This document shows positions 11,758-22,504 of a DNA stretch of 64,000 bases, piece by piece. Numbering within the stretch: position 1 is the first letter of the stretch; each line of letters starts with the position of its first letter. A model generated the notes under the pieces. The model worked only from the letters and a program-made list of their open reading frames with translations. It did not search any database and was not told the origin of the DNA. The DNA is from Gonatopus flavifemur. Lineage: Eukaryota > Arthropoda > Insecta > Hymenoptera > Dryinidae. A program made the translations under genes and the position numbers. The stretch spans positions 3,053,501 through 3,117,500 of the forward strand of contig JAFFJZ010000025.1 of NCBI GenBank assembly GCA_018340375.1, written 5' to 3'.

Positions 11758-11993
11758 TACATGGATGCATAGCTAGCTCTCGAACTGAATAACAATTCGA
11801 CAAGATTTCTCAAAACTCCTCCTTGTTATCCATTTTCTTGATCATTGGAAATTATAATAAAATTTTTGAAAATCAGTAACTCAAAACCCGTCGGCAATAA
11901 TTCAATGATATATTTAGGAACAGTGTAAAAATGCATGTCGGATTTGATAAACCGAGTCGTACAATTATATTATGAAAAACAACTTATTTTTAA

Positions 11994-12280
11994 CCCTTCA
12001 AGTCCATACATCCTTTCAAACCTTCGGAGTACACACAGGTACAAATCCGCACCACACAACTTTCACAGTTAATAACTTGGCACCTTTCCGACCAATTTGA
12101 CTTACTTTTTTTGTTAATTTGAAGGAAAAAGTGTGCAGGTTTGCATGATACTTGAAAGAATTTACGAGCATTTGATTTGATTAGTGAAACAAACGCCGGA
12201 ATAAAATCAATTTGTAGAACGAAAACGACGAGTTCTCAAATGGTTGATGCAACAATTCGCTCCTATGTGTACTTGGAGGG
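11994..12280. mobile_element. piggyBac-type MITE, 287 bp
   Basis: Begins TTAA-CCCTTCAAGTCCATACA and ends TGTGTACTTGGAGGG-TTGA. The termini are inverted repeats (13 of 17 bases). TTAA on the left and TTGA on the right are read as a decayed TTAA duplication. The diverged mirror arm at 17.8 kb lacks this block, which supports an insertion. Confidence 0.65.
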
Positions 12281-12437
12281 TTGATACCAACTTCATAAAC
12301 AATCCGAATTCCCACTGCTCTCTACATACGCGATGACAATGAAATTCATATCAACTGAGTAGTTTTTTCCACGCTTTGAATTCCTAAAAAAAGTTCTGTA
12401 TTCATCACTCCAAATTTCAACCCATGAGTACACGGGC

Positions 12438-12456
12438 GGGGTGTTTGAAACACCCC
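12438..12456. repeat. Perfect 19-nt palindrome
   Basis: GGGGTGTTTGAAACACCCC, with 9-bp arms and one central base. A sister motif lies at 12652-12670. Confidence 0.8.
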
Positions 12457-12651
12457 AATGCTTTTCGTTTGGGATCGTTTGTTCATGAAATAGCAAAATG
12501 TCATTTCCTTTTTTATTTTTCATTGTAGATGGATCCAAGGTTTCTAAAATTCAATTAATGAATTTGGATGAAGGAGAGTCGGAGTTTGGGTGAGAATTCG
12601 ATGCCATTCAAACTTATGAATATTTCAACTCTTCCCGAATAATTCTTAGTT

Positions 12652-12670
12652 GGGGTGTCTGAGACACCCC
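12652..12670. repeat. Perfect 19-nt palindrome, sister of 12438
   Basis: GGGGTGTCTGAGACACCCC differs from the first palindrome by one compensated base pair, so the pairing is conserved. It lies just outside the Transib left end. Confidence 0.8.
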
Positions 12671-12686
12671 CGCATGCGTACTTACG

Positions 12687-12713
12687 CACAGTGGGCCGAA
12701 ATCCACAAAAAGT
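12687..12713 (+). repeat. Transib left TIR, RSS-like heptamer and A-rich nonamer-like block
   Basis: CACAGTG (12687-12693) is followed after 11 bp by ACAAAAAGT (12705-12713), which matches 7 of 9 bases of the RSS nonamer ACAAAAACC. The nonamer likeness is only an observation from one copy. The right end has ACAATTGCT at the same place. Confidence 0.7.
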
Positions 12714-13542
12714 GCTCAAACCCCCTTTTCTGAAATACTCTAGAATTCAAGAATGTTGGTATTTTCTTACTCCAATACATTAGTAGTATGAAGGTATGTA
12801 ACGCTGTGTCTGAAAGCGAGTTATTTTGTGAGATATTGTCACGTAAGATACAGAAATTACTGTGAAATTCTAAAAATTCCCGAAAAATAATACAAGAGTT
12901 TCCGAAGTAATTAACGCTTGCAAGCCTTCATGATTTTGATATCTAAGGATTTTGTGGGAGTTGACATGTTGTTTCAATATAAAAATAATGAATATTGTCC
13001 AGGGGACATGAGTGTTGGGATGGAACATTGCGTTTTTGAGTTATGCGTACGAATAAAATCATCGATTTCGATATTTCATTGACGATTTTCTCGAATACTT
13101 CAAAAAACTCTCTCTGGGGAGTTTTTGCAATGTGTTCTTAGATGATTCTCACTTGCAAATGACTTTTATTTATGCTGCGAAGCCCTGCGCAACGAGTGGT
13201 ATGTTAATTTTTATGACACAGTATCTGTAAAATTATTAGTTCTCCGGTATACACTGTTGAAAAAGTTTGTGGATTGAATACACAAAATTTGGAAGCAATT
13301 ACCACACATATTTGTGTCTGAAATTCACTACAGATTTTATGAGAATTCAAATCAAATTTTGTATGAAAAGCACTTTAAAGTGATACTGTGTTTGAATTTT
13401 AATAGAAGTATGGGAAATTCAATGAACAAAATATGTTTTGTCAATGGCTTACAAACTTTTGTATCAAAATTAATATAAATATTCTTAAATTTGCGGTGGA
13501 AATGTTTAACAGTGGTATGCAACATGCAACATTACAATAAAT

Positions 13543-13776
13543 CACAGAAGAATGATGTATCGAATATCATTACATTCACTCGTACATTAGTGCCCGTAAG
13601 TGAAATAGTATAATGTTTACAACTGAATGCAGTAAAATCTCATGCTTTATGATATGAAGTTGCACCAAATTGCAAGTTGTTTTGCTACATTCAGTTGTAA
13701 ACATTATACTATTCCATTGACGGGCACTAATGTACGAGTGAATGCAGTAATATTTGATACATCATTTTTCTCCGTG
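13543..13776. mobile_element. 234-bp palindromic MITE inside the Transib leader
   Basis: Left arm (from CACAGAAGAATGATG) and right arm (ending CATCATTTTTCTCCGTG) are inverted repeats of ~90 bp. They share GTACATTAGTGCCCGT and its complement and AATGTTTACAACTGAATG and its complement. It lies between the Transib left end and its coding region. No clear target duplication was seen. Confidence 0.75.
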
Positions 13777-14626
13777 CAAGTAAGGTTTAAGTAGAGTGTG
13801 CGGAAATTTCCAGAGTATTGGATGAATTTTATTTAATCTCTGACTACTGTCCTTTGACAGTTTGGCAACGTCATAATGTCATTCACTTCAACACGGAAAG
13901 AGTTGTTTGATATCTTACGGAACGTGAAGAGTGCCTCACGTGATACAAAAATTAATCACCTAAAAAGTTACTTCATCAATAACTTACACATAAAAAAAGG
14001 TGAGGATATAAAACACATCAGACGACAGGTTACATTGTTTGGTTTAAGTATATTTGATAAGTACGATAAAGCTTCCCGAGAATTGGAGATTTTTATCGAC
14101 AGGAATGAAAAATGGCTCAACGAAATAGTCAAATTTTCAATCATTAAAATGCCCAATAAAACAAATAAGAAGGGTGGTCGTCCTACTTCATCATTCGAAA
14201 ATTCGACCATCAAAACAAAACGCAGAAAAGCGAGTGAACTATGTAAAACTAAGTCAACTGCAGAATTGTCTTTGGCCCTACAAATGAAATTACGTTCTGA
14301 AGGCCGTCATACGGCAGCTAAAATAGTGCAAGAAGCTTGTTCAGTATCCGGTAATATACCACACATGGTCAAGAAGAATGTTAAAAACATAACTTCTTAC
14401 ACTGACGATGGAGCCTTAGCTGTGATTGTAGAGAATAAATCAACGAAGAATGAGTATCTGAATATGCGACATGGTGCGATAGAAAGAGGTGTGGATTTGT
14501 ATCCTTCTTATCACAAGATATTGGATGCTAAGACTAGATGTTATCCTGGGAATGAATATGCAACAGTCACTGATAGTATCACAGAGGTAAGATTACAAGC
14601 TTTCCTCGATCATACTGCAACTCGTA

Positions 14627-15912
14627 CAGGTTGGTTGAGAAGTTTCTGCGCTTGAAATGAAAGAATACTGTTTTTGTTACGAAATATATTTTTTTATTCA
14701 ATATAATCTCCTAGAAGTTCAATACACTTGTTCCAATGATCTTCCAATGATTTTATCCCATCCTTATAATGGTTTTCCGGAAGCTCTGCAAAATAACCGT
14801 CTACGGCTGCTATGGCCTCTTCATTCGACGGAAAATGCTTTCCACGAAGGAATTGTTTGAGATTTTTGAAGAGATAGTAGTCGCTAGGAGCCAAATCTGG
14901 CGAATACGGTGGATGTTCAAGCAATTCGTACTTGAGTTCTTTGAATTTAGCCATCGTCAAAACACTTTTGTGAGCAGGTGCATTATCTTGATGAAAAATG
15001 ATTTCTTTCTTCTTTAAACCAGGTCTTTTCTCACGAATTTTTTCATCCAGCTGATCCAAAAGGCTGCAGTAATATTCGGAGTTGATCGTTTTCCCTTTCT
15101 GAAGGTAATCAATGAACAAAATTTCTTTTGCATCCCAAAAAACTGATGCCATAACCTTCTCTGCTGATCATTGTGACTTCACCTGCTTTGGAGCTGAACA
15201 ACCAGCTTCAGTCCACTGTAAACGTTCTTGTTTCAATTTAGGATCATAGTGGTAGATCCAAGTCTCATTCATAGTCATAAAACGACGCAAGAAGTCGGTT
15301 TTATTCTGCTTAAAACGCTCCAAATTACGCTGAGAAATTTGTTTTCGATCCAGTTTTTGTTGAATTGTTAACGTGTGTGGCACTAACTTTCCAAACAGTT
15401 TTTTCATACGTAATTCTTCATGTAAAATATGGAGTACTCGTTCGTCTGAGATGCCTATGGCATTAGCAATTTCACGCTTAGTCAAACTTGGATCTTCACT
15501 AACCATATTATGTACATGCTCAATCATTTCTTCTGTGGTTGCAGTTTTTGGTCGTCCTTCGCGTGGATCGTCTTCAAGGCTAGTACGACCACGTTTAAAT
15601 TCACCAGCCCAAAATTTAACTGTTTGAAGGTGAGGACTCCTTATACACTTCTAACAATTGTTCATAAATTTCCTTTGCTTTTAAACCCTTCAAAACAAAG
15701 AATCTAATGACTGCACGATATTCAATCTTTTTCATATTAAGAAAAATCAATGACACGTCGACTTCAAATGGCTTGTAAACAAAGAATGAATTGACAGAAT
15801 GACTTGTAACTTTGCATGTGTTCTCAGGACAGATATACCAACTTGAGAAAAAAAAAGTTTTGAGCTAGCAGTGCTATCTCTTGGTGAGCGTAGGAACTCT
15901 TCAACCAACCTG
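14627..15912 (-). mobile_element. mariner element, copy 1, inside Transib
   Basis: 1,286 bp flanked by TA on both sides (14625-14626, 15913-15914). The ends read CAGGTTGGTTGA and TCAACCAACCTG. It is closely similar to the copy at 37626-38916. It is inserted in the Transib coding sequence on the opposite strand, so it is younger than the Transib insertion. Confidence 0.93.
14694..15735 (-). pseudogene. mariner transposase, copy 1, broken
   Basis: The start codon is at 15735-15733 by comparison with copy 2. HTH-like N-terminus, then the DD34D catalytic core: HQDNAPAHKS and YSPDLAPSDYY are both present with 34 residues between the Asp pair. Three lesions are visible. A small deletion near 15620 shifts the frame after ..SSPS. 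The first catalytic Asp is replaced, with TMNETW where copy 2 has TMDETW. An Arg codon CGA became TGA just after KSQ (15168-15170), a CpG-type change. The codon at position 18, a stop in copy 2, is Leu here. The transposase would be non-catalytic even if translated. Confidence 0.9.
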
Positions 15913-17562
15913 TATAGTGGAGGTTAGTGAATCTGTTACTGGTATGCTGCCAATTGAGCAATTAGATAAACTGACGCTGTTGTCAAAATGGGGATTTGAT
16001 GGGACTCCAGGTCATTCTCAATACAAACAGAAACCTAATAGCTCCGAAAGCATGTTCAGTGGTAGTAATCTATTTGTAACTTCTTTTGTTCTTTTGGAAC
16101 TGAATGTCTTGCAATCTGACTTGGAAAAAATAATTTGGAAAAATCCACGTCCATCGTCAACGAGATTCTGTCACCCAATAAGGATACAATTGATAAAAGG
16201 AACAACTGAAGTGAGTAAAGAAGGGAAACAATACATAGAGGATCAGATCAATAATCTCGTGCCTTCCAAAGTATCATGTCCTGTGGGTGATGTAAGTGTT
16301 ACTCATAAAATGGCACTGACTATGATAGACGGAAAAGTTTGCAACGCGATCACATCAACCGCATCTGCGCAAACTTGTAATATTTGTGGTGCTACGCCCA
16401 AAAAGAAGAATAATATTGAAGTAGTCTCTACAAGAACAGTCGATCAATGCAATGTTCAATTCGGATTATCTTCTCTCCATGCTTGGATAAGGTTTTTTGA
16501 ATTGCTCTCGCACATTTCTTATCGTTAACCCATTCAGAAGTGGCAGATTCGAAGTGTTGCAGGCAAGGATTTATCCTCCCAAAGGCAAAAAATTATACAA
16601 GATAGATTGAGGAGTGAAATGGGATTGCTCATTGATATGCCTATACCTGGAGGAAGTGGGACTACCAATGATGGCAATACTGCCCGGCAATTTTTCGAAC
16701 ACGCGTCCACATCATCTGAAATCACAGGGATAGATTTGGAAGTTATTGAAAGATTCCGCAAACAATCTCCAGTGGTTTTGCTATCAATGTTGGCCTTTTA
16801 CAATTTGAGGCCTTTGCTAAGTATGCACATGATACGGCTGAACTGTATGTTCATGAGTATAATTGGTATCCTATGTCAGCATCAGTCCATAAGGTACTTG
16901 TTCATGGGTCTGATATCATAAAACATGCTGACTTACCAATTGGTGAATTATCTGAGGAAGCCCAAGAGGCTCGAAACAAAGATTGCAAATATTATAAAAA
17001 ACATAATACAAGAAAATCTTCGAGACTTTTAACCAATCTAGACCTCTCACCCATGCTACTGATATCATCAGATCCGTGGATTTCCTCTTTACGGAGATTG
17101 CTCCAAAGAAAGAATAAATCTTTTTCGCCAGAAGTCCTCGCACTTCTACAAGATCCGCAGATACAGTTGGCCAAGGAACATTCGAACATTGAATATGAAG
17201 AGAAATTTGTGTGAAATAATACAAGAAATGAAGAATAAAAAACCTTGAAAAAAATGTTAAAAAATAAAATAAAAAAAGAATGAATAAATAGATTTTAAAA
17301 ATGAAAAAAAAAGTGTTTTCAAAGTCCAATTTACAATCTTCACGCGGTAAAACACGTAAGTAAATTGAAAGATCACAACTAATGTATCATTGGCATCATA
17401 TATAATTCAGCTAGAGATTTTGAAGACATTTCCGTCCGCCATATTGGATCCGCCATCCTGAATTTGGAAAATCCGACTACAGATTAGTAATCATCGATCC
17501 CCAAAACCCCTTAGTCCAGAACAATGCATGAATCAGACAACGCCTTATAGTTTTGAGCAATT

Positions 17563-17582
17563 GTGGATTTCGGCCCACTGTG
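17563..17582 (-). repeat. Transib right TIR
   Basis: Exact reverse complement of the first 20 bases of the element, ending in CACTGTG, then the TTACG duplication. Confidence 0.9.
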
Positions 17583-17965
17583 TTACGGGTTAAAAGTATC
17601 TTGATACTTCAACTTTCATTGTTCTTCGCACGATCCACCTACTTCGACGGGTTGATAACTCTGCTAGTGAAGGAAAACAATTAGGTTCCAAAAGTTGAAG
17701 TAATAAATACAAAAATCTGGTTTTCAAGAACTCAAAGCGTAGAGCGCACTGTACATTCGATATGGATTTTATTGTGATCGCGTATGTTGAAAGCAGTAGA
17801 AATTTGAATGGTTTATGAAATTATCATCCAAAATGGATTATTTCTCATATCATTATTTCACGATTTGGTTTATCGAATTCGACATACATTTTTATATAGT
17901 TTGTGAAAATTTGAATGAATTATTGCAAAGGTGTTTTGAATCCTCAATGTTTTCATTTCAAGTAT

Positions 17966-18142
17966 GTACAAAACTTTGGTGTCGTTGACGTGGTTTGACT
18001 CCGCCGAAATTTGCAACACGGCTGTATGTATTAAACACTTTACATAACAATATGGGTGAGTGAATGAGAAATTTTCCACAGTGAATGATTACATATAAAT
18101 TTCAATTCAATTTATGTACAGGCTGACCCGAGTTGGACGGAT
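17966..18142. other. Spacer, nothing recognised
   Basis: Short AT-rich stretch before the Sola-like element. Its last bases supply the left TATA flank. Confidence 0.5.
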
Positions 18143-18292
18143 TATATTTGAGGAGCGTATTCTGCAGTCAAAATGCAATCATTTCCCGGTTGAAGAAAAT
18201 TTTTTTGAGGCTCGGTTTTTGAGCTATGAGCATTCTTAGATTTTTTTCCAAATCCAAATTACTCAAATGAAAAAAGTACAGTATGCTACATA

Positions 18293-18530
18293 CTTGAGCT
18301 TCATACCATTCGTTGAGCTGGAAAACGGTGGATTTATGGGGAAAAATTGAACTATCTCATCATTTCTTGTTTCGGAGCTTCAATGATTTGAAGTTGCTGG
18401 ATTCTGATTGGCTGGAAGTAAAAGAATTTCAAATCGCTACAACCTCAGGGATCAAGAAATCATGGGATAATTTAATTTCTTTTCCAGAGATCCGCCGTTT
18501 TCCAACTCAACGGGTGGTGTTAAGCTCAAG
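18293..18530. mobile_element. 238-bp palindromic MITE in the left TIR of element A
   Basis: Ends CTTGAGCTT and AAGCTCAAG, flanked by TA on both sides (18291-18292, 18531-18532). Inverted arms pass through GGAAAACGG and its complement. The right TIR of element A lacks this block at the matching place, so it was inserted after the long TIRs existed. Confidence 0.85.
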
Positions 18531-19023
18531 TATGTACCATACTGAGTCAAATTTTCTGGAGTGGGCCACTGAAAATCGACGAGTTGAATCTCACATCATT
18601 TTTTACGGAATTTCAAAATTTAGTATGCAAGAATTATTTTCCTAAAATATCTTCAAAGAATATCAATTATTGAAAAAGTTATCAACAAATGAACTTTTAG
18701 ACGATTTTTTGTTTAAATATCAATATCTTAGCAACGACTTAATAAAAATCAACGAAATTTGGTAAACACATTCTCGAATCCAAACAGAACAAAATTGTGA
18801 AAAAAAATTCCCTTTCAGTTGAGAATAAACTAAAAATAATTGCTTTCTTAATAAACAATTCAACATTTCAGGAACTTCCAGGGCAGGTAGGTAAGAATTT
18901 TTCTGTGTGTTCTGTTCGGAATTCCATGAGCAATTTTTATCAAGAATAGGATTTTGGTGCTTCCAAATAGAAATAAAGTTATGAATGTGTAAACGCAATC
19001 GCGTTGGCGCTGCTGCTGCGCTA

Positions 19024-19043
19024 CGAGCGCTCGCGAGCGCTCG
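19024..19043. repeat. Perfect 20-bp GC-rich palindrome in TIR
   Basis: CGAGCGCTCGCGAGCGCTCG is self-complementary and stands out in AT-rich surroundings. A copy with one mismatch lies at 21674-21693 in the other TIR. Both are next to a CTGCTGC/GCAGCAG run. It may be a transposase-binding or promoter element (inference). Confidence 0.75.
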
Positions 19044-20147
19044 TCAACTCTGACATGCATTTCATTGTGTTTACACGAAAACAATAAATGAAAATATGTA
19101 TGTATATACATTGAATGAAACTATACTAACTTGTGTTGAGCAACAATTTTAATGTTATTCACAAACTTCTTGTACATTGTTTGTTTGATTCCAAAAAGAC
19201 CCTACATTTTAAATATACCGCGCAATTCAAGTGAAAAACAAATGCAAATCGCACAATTAAACACAGACGATCTTGCATACAGCTTTTGTTTTACAATAGT
19301 ATTTTCTTGCGTACACAAACAGTTTGTCTGCATTAATCTTATTGTTTCAATCATGTCTCCGCCTCACAGGTGTTCTAATCCTTTGAAAGAGAAAAAGCAT
19401 AGTAACGTTATTAGGAATTTAACTTATGTTTCGGAAAAGTGTAATGAAAATCTCAGGGCTTTGTGTGGTTTGTATGTTTGTGCTTCGTGCGAAGGACAAC
19501 TATATCGTCACAAAGATCCAGTTCAGTTTGAAAATGTAAGTGGTGTATCAAACACAAATTTTGAAAAAGAAGAAGGTGAAGTGGACGAAGAAAAAGAAGA
19601 AGAAATAGAATCAAATTTATCGAAAATAGAAGACGATCGTGACTATCTGTGCAAGTCTGTCGATAACCAAAACAAAAGACTGAAACTCGCGACTACATTT
19701 AAAGAAGTTATTACAGCGGCACCATCAAATGAAAAACGGTTGAAGCTGTCCGAAAATGACACTTCGCTTGTACCTAAATCTATCAGCACGTTGAATAACT
19801 GTAGTGGTTTCGATGTTAATGCTTGAATCGTCGATTTTAAGGAAGCTCTGTCTCGTGCTGTTACTCGAAAAGAGAAAATCACTCTTTCAACGACGATACC
19901 AGTAAAATGGTTGATTCGGAAAATAGCTAAAGAGTTCAGTATAAGCAGACGTATAGTATCCACAGCATATAGATTACGAGATAGTCAGGGTTACGCGGCT
20001 TGTCCTGACAAAAAGAAAGGCCAAGCTATGAGTGAAGATATTATAAAAAAAGTCAAAGACTTTTATTTATCAGACAATGTCAGTCGAGTAATGCCTGGCA
20101 TAAAAGACGTAAAATCTATTGTTAATGGAAAACGTGAATTGAAAACG

Positions 20148-20227
20148 GTAACTCATAGATAAATTAATCGATTTGCATTGAAATTGAAGTGAAAATTTGA
20201 AATCATTCAACTATTTTTTTTTTCTAG
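20148..20227 (+). other. Intron 1 of transposase A
   Basis: Starts GTAACT after an intact ACG codon and ends in a T-rich tract plus TTTCTAG. Removal joins the frames in phase 0. Confidence 0.75.
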
Positions 20228-20631
20228 AAACGATTATTGTTGAGCGATATTCAAACTTTACACAATAATTTTTTGAAATTATATCCGGGAGTGCAAATTT
20301 CATTAACAGCATTCCAAATTTTAAGACACCAAGAGTGCATTACAGTTGGCGCTGAAGACACACATAATGTTTGTGTGTGTAAAACACATGGTAACATTCG
20401 ACTGAAATTGAAAGGGCTCAAAGACGCACTCGCGTATAAAAAAGTTGAATTCAAAAACAGTTACCATGATTATTTAAAGGATATGACTTGCACCAATCCA
20501 ACAGTAGAATGTTATTTGGGAAATTGCACTACCTGTCCTAGAACGTTACAGATAATAAAAAATTTAAAATCGGTCTTGCAAAATCACAAAATAAAAGCAA
20601 TTTGTTATAATCAATGGCTCACTACGGGCAG

Positions 20632-20706
20632 GTATTTATTTATTCACGACATTATTTATCTATCTTTTAGTAAAATTTTGTAAAAATCTCAAATTGTATT
20701 TTTCAG
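20632..20706 (+). other. Intron 2 of transposase A
   Basis: Starts GTATTT and ends TTTCAG. Removal joins the coding sequence in phase 2 and restores TGRCQL, matching the TTDRSTL segment of element B. Confidence 0.8.
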
Positions 20707-21673
20707 ATGTCAATTAATCAGTCAAACGGAGACCAATAATTTATTTACTAAAAATCTAGAAGTAGACTTACCGAACGTGTTAAAACATGATTTTATGGCT
20801 AAATCCCAAGCAGATTATCTACAATGGTTAAAAGATGAACTTGAAGATGGTGAATTTCTCGTCACACTTGATTTTTCGGAAAACTATTCTTTGCACGTTC
20901 AAGATGCTATCCAATCACAACATGGGAATGAAGATCAAGCATCACTACACGTTCACGTTATATACTGAAAAAAAACAATAGTATCCACAATATTAATTAC
21001 GTAGTGTTTTCTGAGTATGAAAACCATGATGCAGTTGGAGTTTATTTGTATAACTCAGAGATGATTCGATTTCTAAAAAGAAAGTTTAGTGCACGAAATG
21101 TGAGAAAGTTATTTTATTTTTCGGACGGAGCTGGATCTCAGTATAAAAATCGATTTAATCTACTCAATTTGTTATATCACGAAATCGACTCTGGAGTTAA
21201 AGCTGAGTGGCATGTTTTTGCTACTGCGAACGGCAAAGGAGCTTGCGAAGGAATTGGTGGATGTGTCAAGAGAAGTGCGTATCGAGCAAGCTTGCAAGAT
21301 CAGACTATTGTCACAACGAAAAAACTGTATGAATAGGCCTGTAATTTCTCTAAAAAGATTGATTCTGACTACAGTTCATCAGATGAATATGAGACACAAA
21401 AAACACAACTACAGCCTCGTTTTTCCACCGCTAAAATCATAAAAGGAACTCGGCAATATCACTGCTTCAAGCCAGTCGATTTGGCTGTTAGACTGGAAAG
21501 TTTAGACTGCAAAATCATTTCCAATCATACTGAAAGTGTTGTACAAAAAAGTTTGTAAATAATATTAAAATTGTTGCTTACCACAAGTTGATATAGTTTC
21601 ATTTAATGTATATACATACATATTCTTATTTATTGTTTTCGTGTGAACACAATGGAATGCATGTAAGAGTTGA

Positions 21674-21693
21674 CGAGCGCTCGCGAGCGCTTG
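21674..21693. repeat. GC-rich palindrome, right TIR copy
   Basis: Same as 19024-19043 in the opposite TIR, with a single mismatch near the outer end. Confidence 0.75.
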
Positions 21694-22504
21694 TAGCGCT
21701 GCAGCAGCGTTAACGCGATTGTGTTTAAACATTTATAACTTTGTTTCTATTGGGAAGCACCAAAATTTTATTTCTGATGAAAATTGCTTATGAAATTCCG
21801 AACAAAACATACACAAAAATTCTTACCTACCTGCCTTAGAAGTCACTGAAATTTTTGATTGTTTATCAAAAAAGCAATTATTTATAATTAATTTTCAATT
21901 AAAAAAAATTTTTTTCCACAATTTTGTTCTGTTTGGATTTGAGAATGTGTATACCAAATTTCATTGAGTTCATCAAGTCGTTGCTAAGATATTGATATTC
22001 AAACAAAAATCCGTCTAAAAGTTCATTTGTTGATAACTTTTTCAATAATTTATATTTTTTGAAGATATTTTAGGAAAATAGTTTTTGCATACTAAATTCT
22101 GAAATTCCATGAAAAAAAGATGTGAGATTCGACTAGTCGATTTTCAGTGGCCCACTTCAGAAAATTCGACTCACTGTATGTTGAGTAATTTGGATTTTTT
22201 AAAAAATCTTAAAATGCTCATATCTCAGAAACCAAGCCTCAAAAAAATTTTTTTCAAACGGAGAATGATTGCATTTTGGCTGCAGAATACGCTCCTCGAA
22301 TATAATACAAAAAAAAAACAAAATCTGAAAATACATTCTAAAGGAAAATTGTACTACATTCAAAATTTTGATGAAACACAATAGGATATATCTCGTCTGA
22401 AAAAAAGATGTGAAACCAATATGAGCTGCCAAGTACATTTGGGTATTCAAATGGTATCACACTGAACAATGATTGTTGCCGTTATATAGAAGAGGATGTT
22501 GATA

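Larger units (their letters stand above)
13876..17214 (+). pseudogene. Transib transposase (RAG1-like DDE recombinase), interrupted
   Basis: Starts with ATG at 13876. The reading frame is open to the mariner at 14627 and, with the mariner and one TA copy removed, resumes in frame (..ATR / IVEVSES..). Family landmarks in order: the first Asp in KWGFDGTPGHSQYKQ (codon near 15998); CNICGAT followed by SLHAWIRFFE, matching the RAG1 CTLCDAT region; the second Asp in TNDGNTARQFFE (near 16670); and the Glu region LSEEAQEARNKD (near 16966), where alignment to RAG1 points to the E before ARNK. Besides the mariner there is a TAA at 16526-16528 and a frameshift near 16770, between ..IERFRK and the SSGFAI-like continuation. 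The C-terminus ends at 17214. Function in the intact family: paired-end cut-and-paste transposition in the nucleus. This copy is dead. Confidence 0.9.
12687..17582 (+). mobile_element. Transib element with RSS-like ends, interrupted by mariner
   Basis: The left end starts CACAGTGGGCCGAAATCCAC and the right end is its exact reverse complement at 17563-17582. Both are flanked by TTACG (12682-12686 and 17583-17587), a perfect 5-bp target duplication as known for Transib. The heptamer CACAGTG equals the consensus heptamer of V(D)J recombination signals. The element is 4,896 bp including a ~1.3-kb mariner and a small MITE, so it was about 3.4 kb before them. It encodes a Transib transposase in the plus direction. 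Confidence 0.93.
11850..17965. repeat. Old inverted-repeat unit split by the Transib
   Basis: Sequence at about 11850-12420 recurs, diverged, as reverse complement at about 17720-17965. Examples are GTCGGATTTGATAAACC near 11938 against GGTTTATCGAATTCGAC near 17867, and CATACGCGATGACAATG near 12325 against TTGTGATCGCGTATG near 17772. Identity looks well below that of the other foldbacks, so it is older. Transib sits between the arms. True ends were not found. Confidence 0.55.
19353..21558 (+). pseudogene. Sola-like / cc8-like transposase A, two introns, broken
   Basis: I take the ATG at 19353 (MSPPHRCSNP) because element B has the same RCxNP start; an open frame also extends upstream to 19152. 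In order: a CxxC motif (YVCASC); an acidic, lysine-rich linker; a helix-turn-helix-like block (WLIRKIAKEFSISRR); a cysteine-rich block (CTNPTVECYLGNCTTCP); an Asp block (VTLDFSENYS); a second Asp block (FYFSDGAGSQYKN); and AEWHVFAT..GKGACEGIGG. Introns at 20148-20227 and 20632-20706 have GT..AG borders and keep phase exactly. Lesions: TGA at 19824-19826, a one-base shift between 20966 and 21004, and TAG at 21334-21336 in a WACNF-like context; the frame then runs to TAA at 21556. The family resembles proteins known from bracovirus-bearing wasps and aphids as cc8-like. It probably moved element A. Confidence 0.7.
18147..22300 (+). mobile_element. Sola-like DNA transposon A, long TIRs
   Basis: The ends read TTTGAGGAGCGTATTCTGC (18147) and, as reverse complement, TTCGAGGAGCGTATTCTGC (ending 22300). 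Each is flanked by TATA (18143-18146 and 22301-22304), a likely 4-bp duplication. The inverted repeats are very long (about 18147-19136 and 21580-22300) and almost mirror each other; the left one carries an extra 238-bp MITE. Between them is a plus-strand transposase-like gene with two introns. A 4-bp duplication and this protein type suggest the Sola superfamily, but I cannot confirm it without a search. Confidence 0.75.
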
